A stretch of 64,000 nt of DNA from Watersipora subatra (taxonomy: Eukaryota; Bryozoa; Gymnolaemata; Cheilostomatida; Watersiporidae), in NCBI RefSeq assembly GCF_963576615.1, contig NC_088711.1, positions 7,434,869 through 7,498,868 on the forward strand, read 5' to 3'. Shown piece after piece: positions 48,672 through 61,830 of the stretch; positions within the stretch are counted from its first letter, which is position 1, and the number at the start of each line of letters is the position of its first letter. The notes below the pieces were generated by a model. The model was not told where the DNA came from and did no database searches. It saw only the letters and a program-made list of their open reading frames with translations. A program made the translations under genes and the position numbers.

Positions 48672-51600
48672 ATGAAGAGAGTGGTAGTAATTGGAGCCGG
48701 TGCCGCTGGTCTGGCAGCACTCCGTTCACTAGTCTCAAATAGTAACAAGCTACATTACGTTGCTTATGAAAGAAGTGACAGAGTTGGTGGCACTTGGATA
48801 CTAGATGACCCCTACAAGCCTACCAGCATGTACAATCAGTTGAGGTGTGGTTCTTCTTAAATTCGTAATTAACTGTTACTTGAAGTTTGTTGGAGTTGTC
48901 TACTCATACATCAATTGCTCACATTGTAGCAGTCAATTATTAAACACTGTTTGAATTAAATGGCCTGTTTTAAGTCTTTGTTTCTTGTGCACCAATAGTA
49001 GCATCAGGTTGTAATAGACTAAAGAATTTTTATTTCAACCCAAATCTCATCAGCTTACCTAGGGTACAGTTTTAAAGTAGTGTTGAGTTTGAAGGAGGCT
49101 TCAAACCAATCGCAAGAATTTCACATTTGGTTAGTATGCTTTGTGTGTTGACCTTTAGAAAACAGTTACTAAAATTTTAATTTTCAAATGGAGTGTTTGC
49201 TGGCTCAGGATCTCGCCCTGAACTTACTTAAGGTCAGCCTTTATGCATAATTTTTGTCTATACTAAAGAAATAAATGACCATGTATGGTTATTTTAATTG
49301 GCCAAACTAATGATTTTTAGCTGTAATCTTTGTGCATTATTCTACATATCCATGTAGATATATAGTAAAGTCTTCTATTTTGAGGCTTTAGCTATTGCGC
49401 TTCCCTCCATCCTTTCGTTGGCCTTTATTTGGATTCGTATGGCAATGTGTAAAGAACCCCCACTTCTCCTGTCAAGTGAAAGAGTTATTCTAGTGCTTTT
49501 TCATCCTCTCACGTGTGTACTTAAATTATTTTTGCATGATTATAAACCCTTTTTCATGATTCTGCTATTTCACAAGTCGACAGACTCTAATGGTTTTATT
49601 ATCTCACAGAACTAATTTACCAAAGGAAGTGATGGCTTACCCAGGATTTCCATTCTCGGATAAGATCTATGAATCATTTATCGGCCATAAAGATGTGCTG
49701 GATTACCTGGAGAGCTTTGCTCAGCACTACCAGCTTCACAAGTACATCAAGGTAGTTGTCACAATCTAACATGTATGAAAATAGCTTGGGTAAAACATGA
49801 CTAGGTTTCATTTATGCTTGCCTGTCTTGCTAAAGCCTGAGTTTCGTGTCATACCGATATTATGGCATGGTAATATATGACTATTCTCATTGGTTGCACC
49901 CATTAGCTTGGTTTTTCGGAGAGGCAACAAATAGATGACTCCTTTACGCACTATTGTTCTGTCAATGGTAAGTTCTGGTGTTTCCAATACAAACTTAAAT
50001 ACAGAATGTAACCTTGTTTGACACATGGGTGGAGGTGAAAAATAAATAAATGTCTGAATGCGCATATTTGAGATCACATTTTGCAACAACTGTAAAGTAA
50101 GTAAATTGATTATTTCGAACTGCACTCATTCTAAATTTAATGTTCGTTAAGCTGAGACTCAAACATGCAGCTATAAATATATGTATATATATATATATAA
50201 ATATATATATATATACATATATATGTGTATATATCTATATATATATATTTATGTATATGCATATATATACATATAATGTATATATACATATATATATACA
50301 TGTATATATATACATATATATATATGTATATATTTATATGTATATATTTCTATTTATATATATAAAACTGTAAATATATATATATATATATACAGGTATA
50401 TAGTTTTGCAACATTTTATTACAATTTAGTTTCGTACTAAACTCGAAACTAAATAGTATTAATATTAAAATGTTGCCAACTTTTTAGTTCTATGGTTTAA
50501 TACATTTTATATATGTATTTATATATATATACACTGTATATAAATATAGATACATGTATGTCATTTTAAAGTGATTAAGTTAATACAGCTAATTCTAAAC
50601 TCTATGAGTTGAGTATATTAAAACTACATGACTTTGATGTCTAATAAGTTGCCACAAGAAATTCTAGTCATGAAAATTATCTAGTATTTATATGTATATA
50701 TATGTACAGTCAACCCCTGCCATATGACATTAATTTGTTTTGGCGTTGTCATTGTAAGGCGAAAGTGTCGTATAAAGGGGTGTAAAACCTACTGTAATTA
50801 TTTAATGCAAACGCCCCTTGTGAACACATGAAAATTTTATATACATACCATACATATTAAAAATTATTAACAAAATACTATATATATATTAAACTTAGTA
50901 AATATAGTTACTTGCAGTACATTTAGTGTATTTAGTGATTTTATGATCTGCTTATGATTATTGTTATGATTCTTACTTCTTCCTTTAACGTCGTTATCAG
51001 TCTTAGGAACCATGGCTAACCAATTAATGTTATACAAACCCGTGTAGCTATATGGTTATAATACAAGTAAAGTTAATTAAATTTTATAGAAAATATTATA
51101 TTTAAACACTAAAATGCTCTATAGATTTTCACATTTGCTTATGTTTCACTAATTTTCATTTTACTCACGCAATATCAAGCATGTACTCAGGCATGTATGA
51201 AGCGCCAAGAATGTTGAACTGAGAGAGATCGTGAACATCGTATCTCTTTTGTGCATTGTGGGAGGGATTTCGTTGAATAGTATAACCCAAATGGTTGTGA
51301 GCTTAACCCAAGTGGGATGGTAATGTCTACACAAGCCCGGGTTTTCTACCAGGGACCTAAAGTTAAACCACTGGCCTCAAATTCTTATCCATTCTCAATA
51401 GCGCATTTTCCTGCGACTGACTTGTGTTGATTGTTGCTGGTATTTGGAGCAAGCCGCATTTGATGCATAGGAGCTTATTGTTTTCTTTCTTTTCATTTTG
51501 TAAAATAAAACTAATTTACTATAAAATATGATTAAAATATAACAATTTATTTTTACTCTGAGCCAGAAAGAAAAGATGGATAACCTGACTTGCTTGCACA

Positions 51601-54600
51601 TCTGCTGATACCTATTGAAGTGAATACACCTGATAACCTCATGTTGAAGTTCAGACACGCTGTTTTGGAAGTTGATCCAGTACTGGGAGCAGACGGCGTA
51701 ACTCCATGGAATGTAACGGAGGAGGACTGTGAGACCGGTGTTCAGAGCATCCAGACATTTGACTCAGTCATAGTTTGCAATGGGTAAACTTTTCTTCCAC
51801 TTTGCTGGACTTTTTTTCATTTTTGTCTGTTCCTGTTTGCCCTTTCTCACTCATCTCTTAGTATCTACACTCCTTTTAGTTCCCCCCGTCTATTCTTTAC
51901 ATCTATTCCTTCGTTTAATCCGAGTTGTCTTTTCACTTCTCCTTTTTTCATTCAATTGGGCCATCTGATATTGTAGTGTGAAGACAGATCTAATATATTA
52001 TTTTAGTAGATTTGTATTTTTGAAAGAAGCTTTTATCTTTGTGTTGAAAAAAAAGTTTGGTAGAGACACGATACCACTGCTATAGTGCTGCCAGTAATAT
52101 CATGTGTTACAAGACATTATCATAGGAGTTATTTCGAGTGAACTTTGCACATTATTGTTTAGAAATTCTATCTGTATTACGTGTATTCCACTGTTCTATG
52201 GAAAAGCTTTGAGCTCTTAAAAAGTTAAAAAGTCCATACACAGCTCTTTGGTCAAGAAGTCCAAGAAGCTTTGACGCTGATCAATGAGCTCACACTTAAT
52301 CTTAAATTTACAACTTGAATTTGGCTCTCTGAGTGTTCTAGAAATCATAGTGATGTGTAAACAATCTCATATATCAAAGCTATATTTTTCTACGATATAT
52401 CTATTCTAGGTTTCTCTGTAGGCATTTCACAGAGCTTCTAGTGCCTGACATTAAGGGAAAGAGTTCATTTACCGGAGAGATCATGCACTCACACTACTAT
52501 CGCTCCCCTTTTATGTATAAGGGTAAGGTAGTCTTGGTGCTTGGAGCAGGGCCTTCGGGCTTGGACATAACTACAGAATTGCTTCCTCATGTCTCAAAGG
52601 TACGTAACTCCTAAAATTTTAATCCTAGTAACCATTCTTTCCTGATGTATGTATGAATGTATATTTTAAGTGCGCGATGCAATGTTAATTGCAAAACAAC
52701 CAGTTATTGTTTATTGTTAATCTGGTCGGTGAATACAGGATATTGTGGTGTATTGTACCTGTTATATCTTATATTTTACCTGTTATGCTCTGGATTAAAC
52801 AAAAAGTGTTTGTAAAGTGCATGTGTTGAAGTTGAATGAGAAGAACAAGTAAACTACTGCATGCTGACTCAACTCTACAACTGAATTGTACAGGTCTACC
52901 TCAGCCATAATAAGATGGGCAGTAAGTTCACACCAACACACCCACAAGTGCTGGAGGTAGCTGGTGTTGATAGCATCACTGGAGATGACATTCATTTGAT
53001 AGATGGGAGCATTGTGCAGGCTGATGTAATAATCTTGGCCACAGGCTATAGGTATTCTATCAATTCTCCTTTCTGAGTTTGCTTTTCTGAATGCTCAGCT
53101 TTCCTATCTGACAAAATTAGGTTCAGTGGACCCCTCGCCATACGACATTACTTCGTTCTAGTGTTGGCATTGTAAGTCGAAAATGTTGCACAGAGGGGTA
53201 GAAAATTTTGTATAGAGGGATGTAGAAACTCATAATAATTACCTAATGCAAACACCTCTGGTAAAAACATCAAAATTTTCTTCACATACTGTACATATTG
53301 AAAATTAGTAACAAAATAGTATATTAACCTTAGTAACTATAGTTACTTACAGTAACTTTAGTGTATTTAGTAATTATGATCTACTTGTGATTATGGTTAT
53401 GATTCTTCTTCCTTGAACGTCGTTGTCAGTCTTAAGAACCATGGCTAACAAATTAAAGTTATATATGTAGTCATATAGTTATATACATATAATTAATTAA
53501 AGTTTATAGTAAATATATTAAACGCTAAAATACACAATAAATTTTAACTTTCGCATACTTTTCACTAATTTCCATTTTACTCACGCGATATCAAGCATTT
53601 ATGAAACAAAAACAATGCTGAACTGAAAGCACGAGCATGATATTTCTTTCAGGCACTGTGGGGAAGTATTTCGGCGTTTAGTGTATCAGCATCTTCATTA
53701 TTCCAACGTATGCAGCATACAAACCGCCAAATTTGAGTTTCGAGAGACATTTTTATTGATGTCCCATGGCGAAAAATCCAGATAGAGAAGACAGATAAAC
53801 ATTGTGTTCTACATCCTAAGGCTAAAAAAAAGTAAAGCTGGAACATCTTATCTCGAGGGTGCTATGTATGTCATACTTTTTTATAGCATTGGTATATACC
53901 ATAGATCCCCGCTTCTTCAGACTTCACTTCTCTGGCCTTCCATTGTCTGGACAATGTCTTAGCTTTGCATGATCGTCCAATGGGACCATGTCTGTTCAAA
54001 GAATGACAACTTTGACTGATGGGTGGCTCTTGTGACAGACAAGTGAGCGACGCATGCGCGTGAATTTCCAGCTAGTGTTGTACTGTAATTTCCGACTGTT
54101 ATTGCTATTAATAGTACACTGTACCCGATTGTGGGTACAAACATTTTTTACTTTCAAATATAGATACTTTATATTCATGCCGTACCATATTGTAGCCTAG
54201 GAGTATGTGTCCAGACAATATTGACTTGTAGCCTAGGAGTATGTGTCCAGACAATATTGACTTGTAGCCTAGGAGTATGTGTCCAGACAATATTGACTTG
54301 TAGCCTAGGAGTATGTGTCCAGACAATATTGACTTGTAGCCTAGGAGTATGTGTCCAGACAATATTGACTTGTAGCCTAGGAGTATGTGTCCAGACAATA
54401 TTGACTTGTAGCCTAGGAGTATGTGTCCAGACAATATTGACTTGCAGCCTAGGAGTATGTGTCTAGACAATATTGACTTGTAGCCTAGGAGTATGTGTGC
54501 AGACAATATTGACTTGTAGCCTAGGAGTATGTGTCCAGACAATATTGACTTGTAGCCTAGAAGTATGTGTCTAGACAATATTGACTTGTAGCCTAGGAGT

Positions 54601-56590
54601 ATGTGTCCAGACAATATTGACTTGTAGCCTAGAAGTATGTGTCTAGACAATATTGACTTGTAGCCTAGGAGTATGTGTCCAGACAATATTGACTTGTAGC
54701 CTAGGAGTATGTGTCCAGACAATATTGACTTGTAGCCTAGGAGTATGTGTGCAGACATTATTGACTTGTAGCCGAGGAGTATGTGTCCAGACAATATTGA
54801 CTTGTAGCCTAGGAGTATGTGTCCAGACAATATTGACTTGTAGCCTAGGAGTATGTGTCCAGACAATATTGACTGTTTAATGTGCAGCACTCATTTTTCA
54901 TTGTCCACACTTTTTCATTGTCCAGACTTTTTCAATGTGTGGACATGGCTCAGTCTGTAATATTATGAAGGAATGAGGGTTGTCTGTACTAGCATTTAGT
55001 TATAGATTATCAATTTATCCTCTCTGATGCATCAGATCTGCTCCTGCTTTTTTTATATGTTCAAAGTTGACAGCATCATTATCAACTTCAGCGAGAACTG
55101 TCATTTGTCTAATGACTCTGCAGTAACCTTCTGTTACAATTTACACTTGCTTGTAGCATATTAGTGACAACTCTAGCAGGTGAGAGAGATCTTCTGTACA
55201 ACATGTACCCTTATGATTCCATATTCTCTATTCTCACTAAGTTTTTCTCACTTCAGGTACTCTTTTCCATTTCTGTCAGCAAGATGCAGACCAGTTATTG
55301 AAGACGAACATGTATCCCATATATATCAACTGCTGAGAGATATTAACCATCCTAGTCTTTACTACATCGGTCTCAACAAGACCATTGCTCCCTTCCCTCA
55401 ATTTGCCTGTCAAGCAGATTACATTGTTGGCTGTATTACCGGGCAGATCGCGCAAGAAACCCAAGAAGTGAGTGGAGATCACTGCTTGCAACTACTACTA
55501 GTACCTACCAGCTTTGTGTGAACTAGACAAGGCTTTTGCCTGTACAATTAAATTCTCATCTGCGTACTGTGAAACCATTGCCTGAATCTCGTGATATAAA
55601 ATGTTTCCAATAAGACAAGCATGGGAAAAGATTTTAATGAGTGGTTGCTAAAGTATAACCTTGACATGCGGAGTTGGTCCATTTTGATACTTGTTATAAT
55701 TTAAACAAATAGTCTTATACGATTATGTTGTATTTTGTTTAATTTGTTCAATAGACAAAAATAAATACTCCAATTAGTTACATAACATCAAGACGAATGT
55801 ATTATATAAGCCAATTTAAAAAACTAAACTAGTAAAGTAATAGTCAGTAAAATGTGTGTTTTACTGTTAATTTACATTAGAAAATCGTGATTGGAAGTGT
55901 GAACTCTGTGATATGAAGGTTCAGTGATAAAACTAAACACTCTATCATACTGTTAACTACAACTAGATATAATCTAAATTAACACGATTTTTATATTTTG
56001 TTATTTTGACATCTAAATCAGCGTTTTTGCTTTCATTTACAAATTGTAATCCTTCTAAATATTACTTTGTGTGCCACGACAAATAGTTGCTCATAATTTA
56101 CATTGTATGTTGTACAACTAGTAATTCAAGGTTTGAGTGTAATTGCTTTACATAGCCAAGGTTCTAGAAGATACTTTTCACTTATACAATTGTGTTGCTG
56201 TTGAAATTGTCTTCTCTATAAATTTTATATTTGTGAAAGGCATGTTCAGGACCATCATTTATTTCACATATAAAACTGACGGTAATTCTCACTCTGTTAC
56301 TTATCACACAGAATATGGAGAGGAGTTACCAGGAGCGGCGAGACCGGACTGTAAAGGAATGTGGTCAGCTCAAGTCATTTCACCACATGAAGACAGAACA
56401 ATGGACATATAATAATCAGCTAGCAATCGCTAGTGGGATGCAAACATTACCTACTAGCATGGAACAGCTGTACAACCATGTTTTAGACCTGAGAACAAGT
56501 AATTTATGTGGATATAAGAATGCTGTATATCGATTAGGTGAAGACCAAAAAATCATAACCTTAGATACTGCAACAAATCAGCAAAGCTAA
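48672..56590 (+). CDS. Flavin-containing monooxygenase B (7 exons, 424 aa)
   Basis: Exons: 48672-48844, 49610-49751, 51650-51783, 52422-52599, 52894-53051, 55257-55467, 56312-56590, all GT-AG and in phase with FMO-A. Motifs: VIGAGAAG (6-13), [18 protein letters not shown] (59-66), [11 protein letters not shown] (166-176), NADPH site GAGPSGLDI (191-199) and ATGYRYSFPFL (258-268). The NADPH and ATGY motifs are closer to the family norm than in FMO-A, so B looks the more conventional enzyme. Exon 7 is the most diverged from A (for example [16 protein letters not shown] versus [16 protein letters not shown]), while exon 2 differs by one residue (Y68 for F68). No signal peptide or membrane anchor is seen. 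The exon 6 donor, if read through, gives a short alternative tail ([17 protein letters not shown]) in both genes. Substrate unknown. Confidence 0.92.
50155..50400. repeat. TA-rich microsatellite in FMO-B intron 2
   Basis: About 240 bp of TATATACA and TATATATG repeats. The 77-codon ORF over it (runs of Ile/Tyr) is an artefact. Confidence 0.9.
50707..51240 (+). repeat. R3 repeat copy in FMO-B intron 2
   Basis: It begins CAGTCAACCCCTGCCATATG after TA and shares internal blocks (ATGATTCTTACTTCTTCCTT, GGAACCATGGCTAAC) with 53124-53866. The right end was not found. Probably a DNA-transposon derivative. Confidence 0.6.
53124..53866 (+). repeat. R3 repeat copy in FMO-B intron 5
   Basis: The left end CAGTGGACCCCTCGCCATAC and a possible right end TCTCGAGGGTGCTATG form an imperfect inverted repeat. 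Intron 5 of FMO-A is only 376 bp, so this and the next element are B-specific. Confidence 0.6.
53899..54986. mobile_element. Probable DNA element containing a minisatellite
   Basis: The ends CCATAGATCCCCGCTTCTTC and GAAGGAATGAGGGTTGTCTG are imperfect inverted repeats with TA outside. Inside both ends TTGTCTGGACAATG and TGTCCAGAC motifs echo the minisatellite unit, which suggests the array grew from the element's own subterminal sequence. Confidence 0.5.
54193..54874. repeat. 36-bp minisatellite, 19 copies
   Basis: The unit TAGCCTAGGAGTATGTGTCC + AGACAATATTGACTTG repeats with exact 36-bp spacing and few substitutions. As 36 is a multiple of three, long ORFs run through it: 260 codons on the minus strand with the 12-residue repeat [12 protein letters not shown]. 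Lying in an intron of FMO-B, it is most simply non-coding. Confidence 0.95.
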
Positions 56591-57905
56591 ATTTCATCTA
56601 GCAACTTTCGCAGTCTGTCAAAATGCTGACAAGCTAAAGACTGGCCTCTAGTATATTTAGCGATTGCGAAAGATGACCAATATTTTTACATTTCAAAATG
56701 TGAGCCCTTTTTATAAATTTTTAATTGATTCATTTTTATGATCAGATAAGACTTTTATTGCCAAACAATTTAACAATGATGAAATGAGGTTGATGATGGA
56801 ATTGAATAATGATGGACAACCATAGATATATAAACCTAGATTGGCCAATAGGGATAAAGCCTGTCAGACTTAAATAGCATGACGTAACGTCATTGTATTG
56901 TACCTCACGCTTGACTGCACTGTTGATAACAATGGAGCTTATGAGAAGAATTTGACAAAATCACATTTATTTTCACATAAAAACTTTCTTGGATACATAA
57001 TCCAGTAAACTAAAGCAATTTTGTGATAATATCGGATAACCACCTTAGATTAAAACTATAAAAGCTATGAATTGTTACGAACAAGTCATGAGTCATCAGG
57101 GCTTTATTTGCCACCCTTTCCTATCCCCGGTCTCTCTTTTCCCCTTCTCCAAATAAGAAGTGAGAAGGGGAAAAGAGAGAAGGGAGAAAGGAGAGGGGGG
57201 CAAATGGCCCACCCACTCAAAGATCCAGACCCTGGCTAAGTAAATAGACTAATATCATGTTGAACTAAACATGACTAAATATGATGAGCCTGTGAAGATT
57301 TGATCTGATCAGGGAAATGGAATCAATGGCTTTCTTAGCTACAGCTGGAACGAGACCAAGGAATGCAGGGTCGGACCAGACTCGGGGTCAGCAATGAGGG
57401 CCAAGATCGGGTCGAACCAGGTCAGCACGCGCGATTTTTTACTCATTTAAGGTTAAGAGATAGTTCCATTACAGCCTAATGTTGTGACATCAATAAACTG
57501 AGATAGAAGAAACCCTTATCACACCAATCATTATATTTTGTGACTTGGTTTATAGATGCAATCTACAATTTATGGCTAGACATTGGTGGATCAATGCTAT
57601 TCAATGGGTGATAGATTAATGGCATGATTTGGCTAGTGTTTTTATTACAGATTTTATTTTCAACTGCTATTATAATCAACAAGAGATTAGTTAAGAAATA
57701 CTTTACAAATATAGAAATAGATAACCCAGCATAGTGGAAAGCAAAACTCCATCACTTCCCTAAAACTTCTGGTATTAGTGAAAGAAACTAAAAATAAAAT
57801 AAATTTGCTGGATTGAAGGTTCTTAGATGCGCTTTTAAGTTCCTCAGGATGCCCTCGTTGTAAATGCCTCAATAGTATTGACGTGGATCGTTCTTTGTAG
57901 CTTAA

Positions 57906-58850
57906 AGGTTGACTTGCAACAAAACTCACATTACAGTTATTTGGTATCAAAATATTCACCATGTTTTACTCTGTTGTGTTGTAGGTGCCAAATACGTGGA
58001 AATGTGATTACAAGCATTTAAAAGCTCAAAAATGAAAAGCCGCCGTAGATTGGAATCTCTTTATTTCGATGACGTAGACATTACAGTTTGGTTATCGTCT
58101 TGTCACGTGATGTTCTCACGTGAATTGAAAAGCCAATAAAAAGCTAAATATAAAACTTATCGTAGCACTAGTTTATGACAAACACTTCGGGTTTTAGCGA
58201 ATACCCCGTATCAAATGTAGATGCTCGCTACTTTACAGTTTTGTTTCGGCATTATTCAATCGTCAAGTCGTCATCTGATCGCGTGACCCAATACTTCGAA
58301 AGTAATTTTTGCAGCATTTTTCGATTATCACAGGTGACCAACAGGCTCGTCATGATTATCAGACAATGATATCTACTCCTTCGAGCTAAGGTTAAAAAGT
58401 TTAACGATTTTTTACGGTAAGTTATAAGATATCAGTGCTAAATGTGACAGCATTACAATGACGATAAAACAGACGCGTAAAAACAATAGACATGGTTTTA
58501 TTGAATGCGTGAAGTATATTTATAAAAATATTTTGATGAATGAGGTTGCATGAAAGTGTAAACAGAAACCATCCTGTAACAACTACGTCCCATTTGAGCC
58601 CTTTGGGAAAGCGAATCCAATGGCTTTTCAATTCACGTGAGAACATCGCGTGACAAGACGATAACCAAACTGTAATGTCTACGTCATCGAAATAAAGAGA
58701 TTCCAATCTACGGCGGCTTTTCATTTTTGAGCTTTTAAATGCTTGTAATCACATTTTCACATACTTGGCACCTACAACACAACAGAGTAAGACATGGTGA
58801 ATCTTTTGATACCAAATAACTGTAATGTGAATTTTATTGCAAGTCAGCCT
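57906..58850 (+). mobile_element. 945-bp TTAA MITE nested in the P-like element
   Basis: It starts AGGTTGACTTGCAACAAAA and ends GCAAGTCAGCCT, with TTAA at 57902-57905 and 58851-58854. The inverted ends are about 229 bp each (57906-58134 and 58622-58850), longer than in the 31713 element, so it is a fold-back derivative of the same family. TCACGTGA occurs in the left end. Confidence 0.85.
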
Positions 58851-58854
58851 TTAA

Positions 58855-59126
58855 ACAATAGCATGATGTTGAACCTCAGCAACTTCTCCATGGTAGCACT
58901 TAGTGCTAGCCTGGGAAAGTTTTTCACCAATCCAGTACTACTAAGCAACACTCTCGTCGCTTTCTCACTGTCGTTGCAAACCTCAATCACCACAGGCGAA
59001 GACAAAGTCAAGCCACCACGATTCTTAACTGTGATTAGGGAATTCGTTGCTTGGTTTACATCATAGTTGGTAACATCTACGATGCTAGTGATACAATCAT
59101 TACGTTTCAGCTTTGGTGACCTAGCC
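58855..59126 (-). pseudogene. P-element/THAP9-like transposase, C-terminal exon fragment
   Basis: After an acceptor ending TTTTACAG, the minus strand reads QLARSPKLKRNDCITSI, then NSLITVKNRGGLTLSSPVVI and EVCNDSEKATR. The K-RGGL-PS--V---C--AEK pattern is seen near the C-terminus of P-type transposases. The frame runs into the TTAA element at 58850 and may resume at 57901-57760 (HPEELKSASKNLQSSKF). Upstream exons are gone. Confidence 0.55.
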
Positions 59127-59969
59127 AGCTGTAAAATAATCATTCTGTCTCATTTTTGACTTAAGACATACTTGCATACTCATCATATTTAGTCATGTTA
59201 AGTTCAGCATGATATTAGTCTATTTACCTAGCCAGGGTCTGGCTCTTTGAGTGGATGGGCTATTTGCCCCCCGCTTCCTTTCCCCCTTCTCTCTTTTCCC
59301 CTTCTCACTTCTTCTTTGGAGAAGGGGAAAGGGGAGAATAGGGATAGGAGAGGGTGGCAAATAAAGCCCTGATCGCAACAATTCATAGCTTTTATAGTTT
59401 TAATCTAATGTGGTTATCAGACATTATCACAGAATTGCTTTAGTTTACTGGATTATGTATCCAAGAAGGTTTTTATGTAAAATAAATGTGATTTTGTCAA
59501 ATTCTCCTCATAAGCTCCATTGTTACCAGCAGTGCAGTCAAGCGTGAGGTACAATACAATGACGTTATGTCATGCTATTTAAGTCTGACAAGGCAACAGA
59601 TAGGAATAGCTATTATTGGCCAATCTAGGTTTATATATCTATGTGGACAACATATTGCTATGTTCATAGCTATTTTAATAAAATAAAAACAATATGATGC
59701 ATGTGCTGTCATTAAATTGGCATTAAACAATTAAGGTAAACCTACAACAGTAAAGCACAAAAATATAGATGATAACAATTCATTGAACAGAGTTGCTTTC
59801 ATAATATTTGATCTGAATTTTTGATAGGCTGTTCCGATAAGATAGATATTTTTGATCAGGTGTAAGGATAAGAGTTTGTTATAATGAATTAAAAATACAT
59901 AAATAAATGTCGTTGGACTAGGAAAAGGTATTAAGGTTAAGGTAGCAAAGAAGGTAGAATGGAAATCCG

Positions 59970-60520
59970 GTTTCATATGCAGGGCCTCTTCAAGTCGCTC
60001 TCTGCATAACTCCGTAGCCTGTTGACACTCCTTGCTCACCAAGGTAAAGTCCTTAGGCATCCATGAGGCACCTCATCTACAGTGTGCACGTGCCATCATC
60101 CTGCGGATCAAGCAGCCATGAGAAAAACCTCTGTGTGTAGAAGTGCTGGTGTCTGGATCTCTGATGACTACTGTGTAACAGGGTGCAGCTTATCAGCTTG
60201 AGATTTGATCCCATTGACACAGTCATAAAACTGCCTCAACTCATCTGAGTCTGTTCATTAGCTACTAGCCAGTCTTGGCTTGAAGAATGATTTTATCTCT
60301 TCATCATCCTCATCATATCTGGTGTCCATCAAGGTTGAGGGAGTTCAAAGATTTTTTATGTAGAAACCCACACATATTGGCTTTCCATGTTTGACAGATC
60401 TTCTGAGTTTATTTGGAGAAGTTCATCCCTAAGTGACCTAGTACGATCTTCAACGACACTCTTTTCTTCTGACTGCTTAGATCCACCTTTCCAAGGTTAG
60501 ATTAGGTTGCACTGCATACG
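59970..60520 (-). pseudogene. Unrecognised coding-like remnant, unit B
   Basis: Minus-strand pieces read GGSKQSEEKSVVEDRTRSL and RDELLQINSEDLSNMESQY (about 60500-60370), DEEIKSFFKPRLASS (about 60320-60250) and MPKDFTLVSKECQQATELCR, then ERLEEALHMK (60060-59971). The matching pieces in unit A carry different stops. They are probably exons of an unidentified neighbour gene caught in the duplication and decaying in both copies. Confidence 0.4.
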
Positions 60521-61509
60521 CTAACAATTTAACACAAATGTTCAGAGGTTCTGCATATTTTGCTGCTGATCAATACTGCTCATTAATAAACCTTTGGAAG
60601 CAGTTTTTAACGGTTGGTGCAGCAATGTTAATCCCAAAGAAGGTTAGCTGCTGAACGTGAGCAAAACTTCATGACAAATTCCAAGCCAAAGTTTAAAAAT
60701 TTTGTGATAACTTGGTGAGATTTACCATTTTAATACAATTTGAATATTTAAACTAAATAGTTATGAATGGTGCTACTAATAGCTATGAGTGCTTTACTGC
60801 AACAGATTATCCTATAGTATCTTGACAATACTGCTGCTTTTTTTAAAGTTGATAGAAACAACCTGAGTTCTTCCCATACATATAAAAAGGACTAATTTAT
60901 ATAACTTCAGCATTTCCTTCGCCGACCAATAGACAACTGACAATATTGCTTTTTCCTCTTATTATATTCACGTGTACTTACTAGCGTATGCACCCCGAGA
61001 TATGAACACAGAAGGGTATGTATGCAAAAAACAAGAGAGCCTGTGACGTCCAATGACATCGAGCACAGCTTATCAGAAGCCCTGATGTAATCAAAACAAT
61101 GCACCGGGTCAATACGTTTGGTCTAAACACTGAGTGGGCTAACTGGACCAGACATTTGTTTGGCTGAATTAGATGAAGACTGACCTGATCAAATGGACTG
61201 AAAACTGGCCCAGTCGATTTTTCCTCGCAATCATCAACTCATAAGGTGGGATGATAGTCTAAGTAACAATGCCTCACAAAACAAATTAGATAGAGGAATG
61301 TGAACTCCTAAATAGTTTTCTGCCTTATATCACATGTATGCTACCCAAAGTTACAACTAAATCTACTAATTAGCCACAGGAAGTGTAGCTACAGCTCTGA
61401 GAAACTGTTCTATGCCAGTTTGTCAGGAGATAACAAAAATATTTAAATAGTATTTGGCACTAAATAGTCTACTGCTGATTCAGTAAATAGTAAATTTTGT
61501 GAATTACAA

Positions 61510-61830
61510 ATGTAATTTTGATTGGGACTATTTAACGCGTTCCGCTATATAAACTGGCATGAATCATATGATTGGCAGAAGCCTTAGTGGGAAAGCAAGT
61601 GAGCTGATCGTGTATATTGCATTACAAGCAATGTGCAGCTGTGGAGATTGGACTTGAGAGTTCATCGTGTAGCAGCAAGGCTGCTGATTTGGTTTGCCTA
61701 CAGGTTGGCAGCAGGGACTGTCGTGAGATTCGTGACAGCATTCTGCTGTGGGTGTGTATCGCCATGGTGAAGAATGGTGGCGGCTTGGTGGTGCGCAACA
61801 ATATCTTTGTTGTATTGCTGACAAAAATCA
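61510..61830 (+). other. GC-richer stretch present in unit B but not unit A
   Basis: About 300 bp between AATTACAAATG and AAACTCAACC is missing at the matching place in unit A (about 39985). An open + frame (61617-61919) matches no family I know. It is either an insertion in B or a deletion in A. Confidence 0.4.

Larger units (their letters stand above)
56821..59643 (-). mobile_element. 2,823-bp P-superfamily-like transposon with long inverted ends
   Basis: Inverted repeats of about 460 bp (56821-57284 and about 59170-59643) start CATAGATATATAAACC and are flanked by 8-bp TGGACAAC duplications (56813-56820, 59644-59651). Unit A keeps the empty site TGAACAAC (36771). CA...TG ends, an 8-bp target and a THAP9/P-type C-terminal coding fragment point to the P superfamily. 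Each inverted end contains its own purine/pyrimidine hairpin (CCCCTTCTC...GAGAAGGGG). It is interrupted by the TTAA element at 57906-58850. No full transposase remains. Confidence 0.8.

Noticed and set aside
50140-50373. 77-codon Ile/Tyr-rich ORF
   Set aside because: TA microsatellite translation.
54108-54890. 260-codon minus-strand ORF of 12-residue repeats as a protein-coding gene
   Set aside because: It is produced by a 36-bp minisatellite inside an FMO intron; the + strand is also open in places and there is no non-repeat domain.
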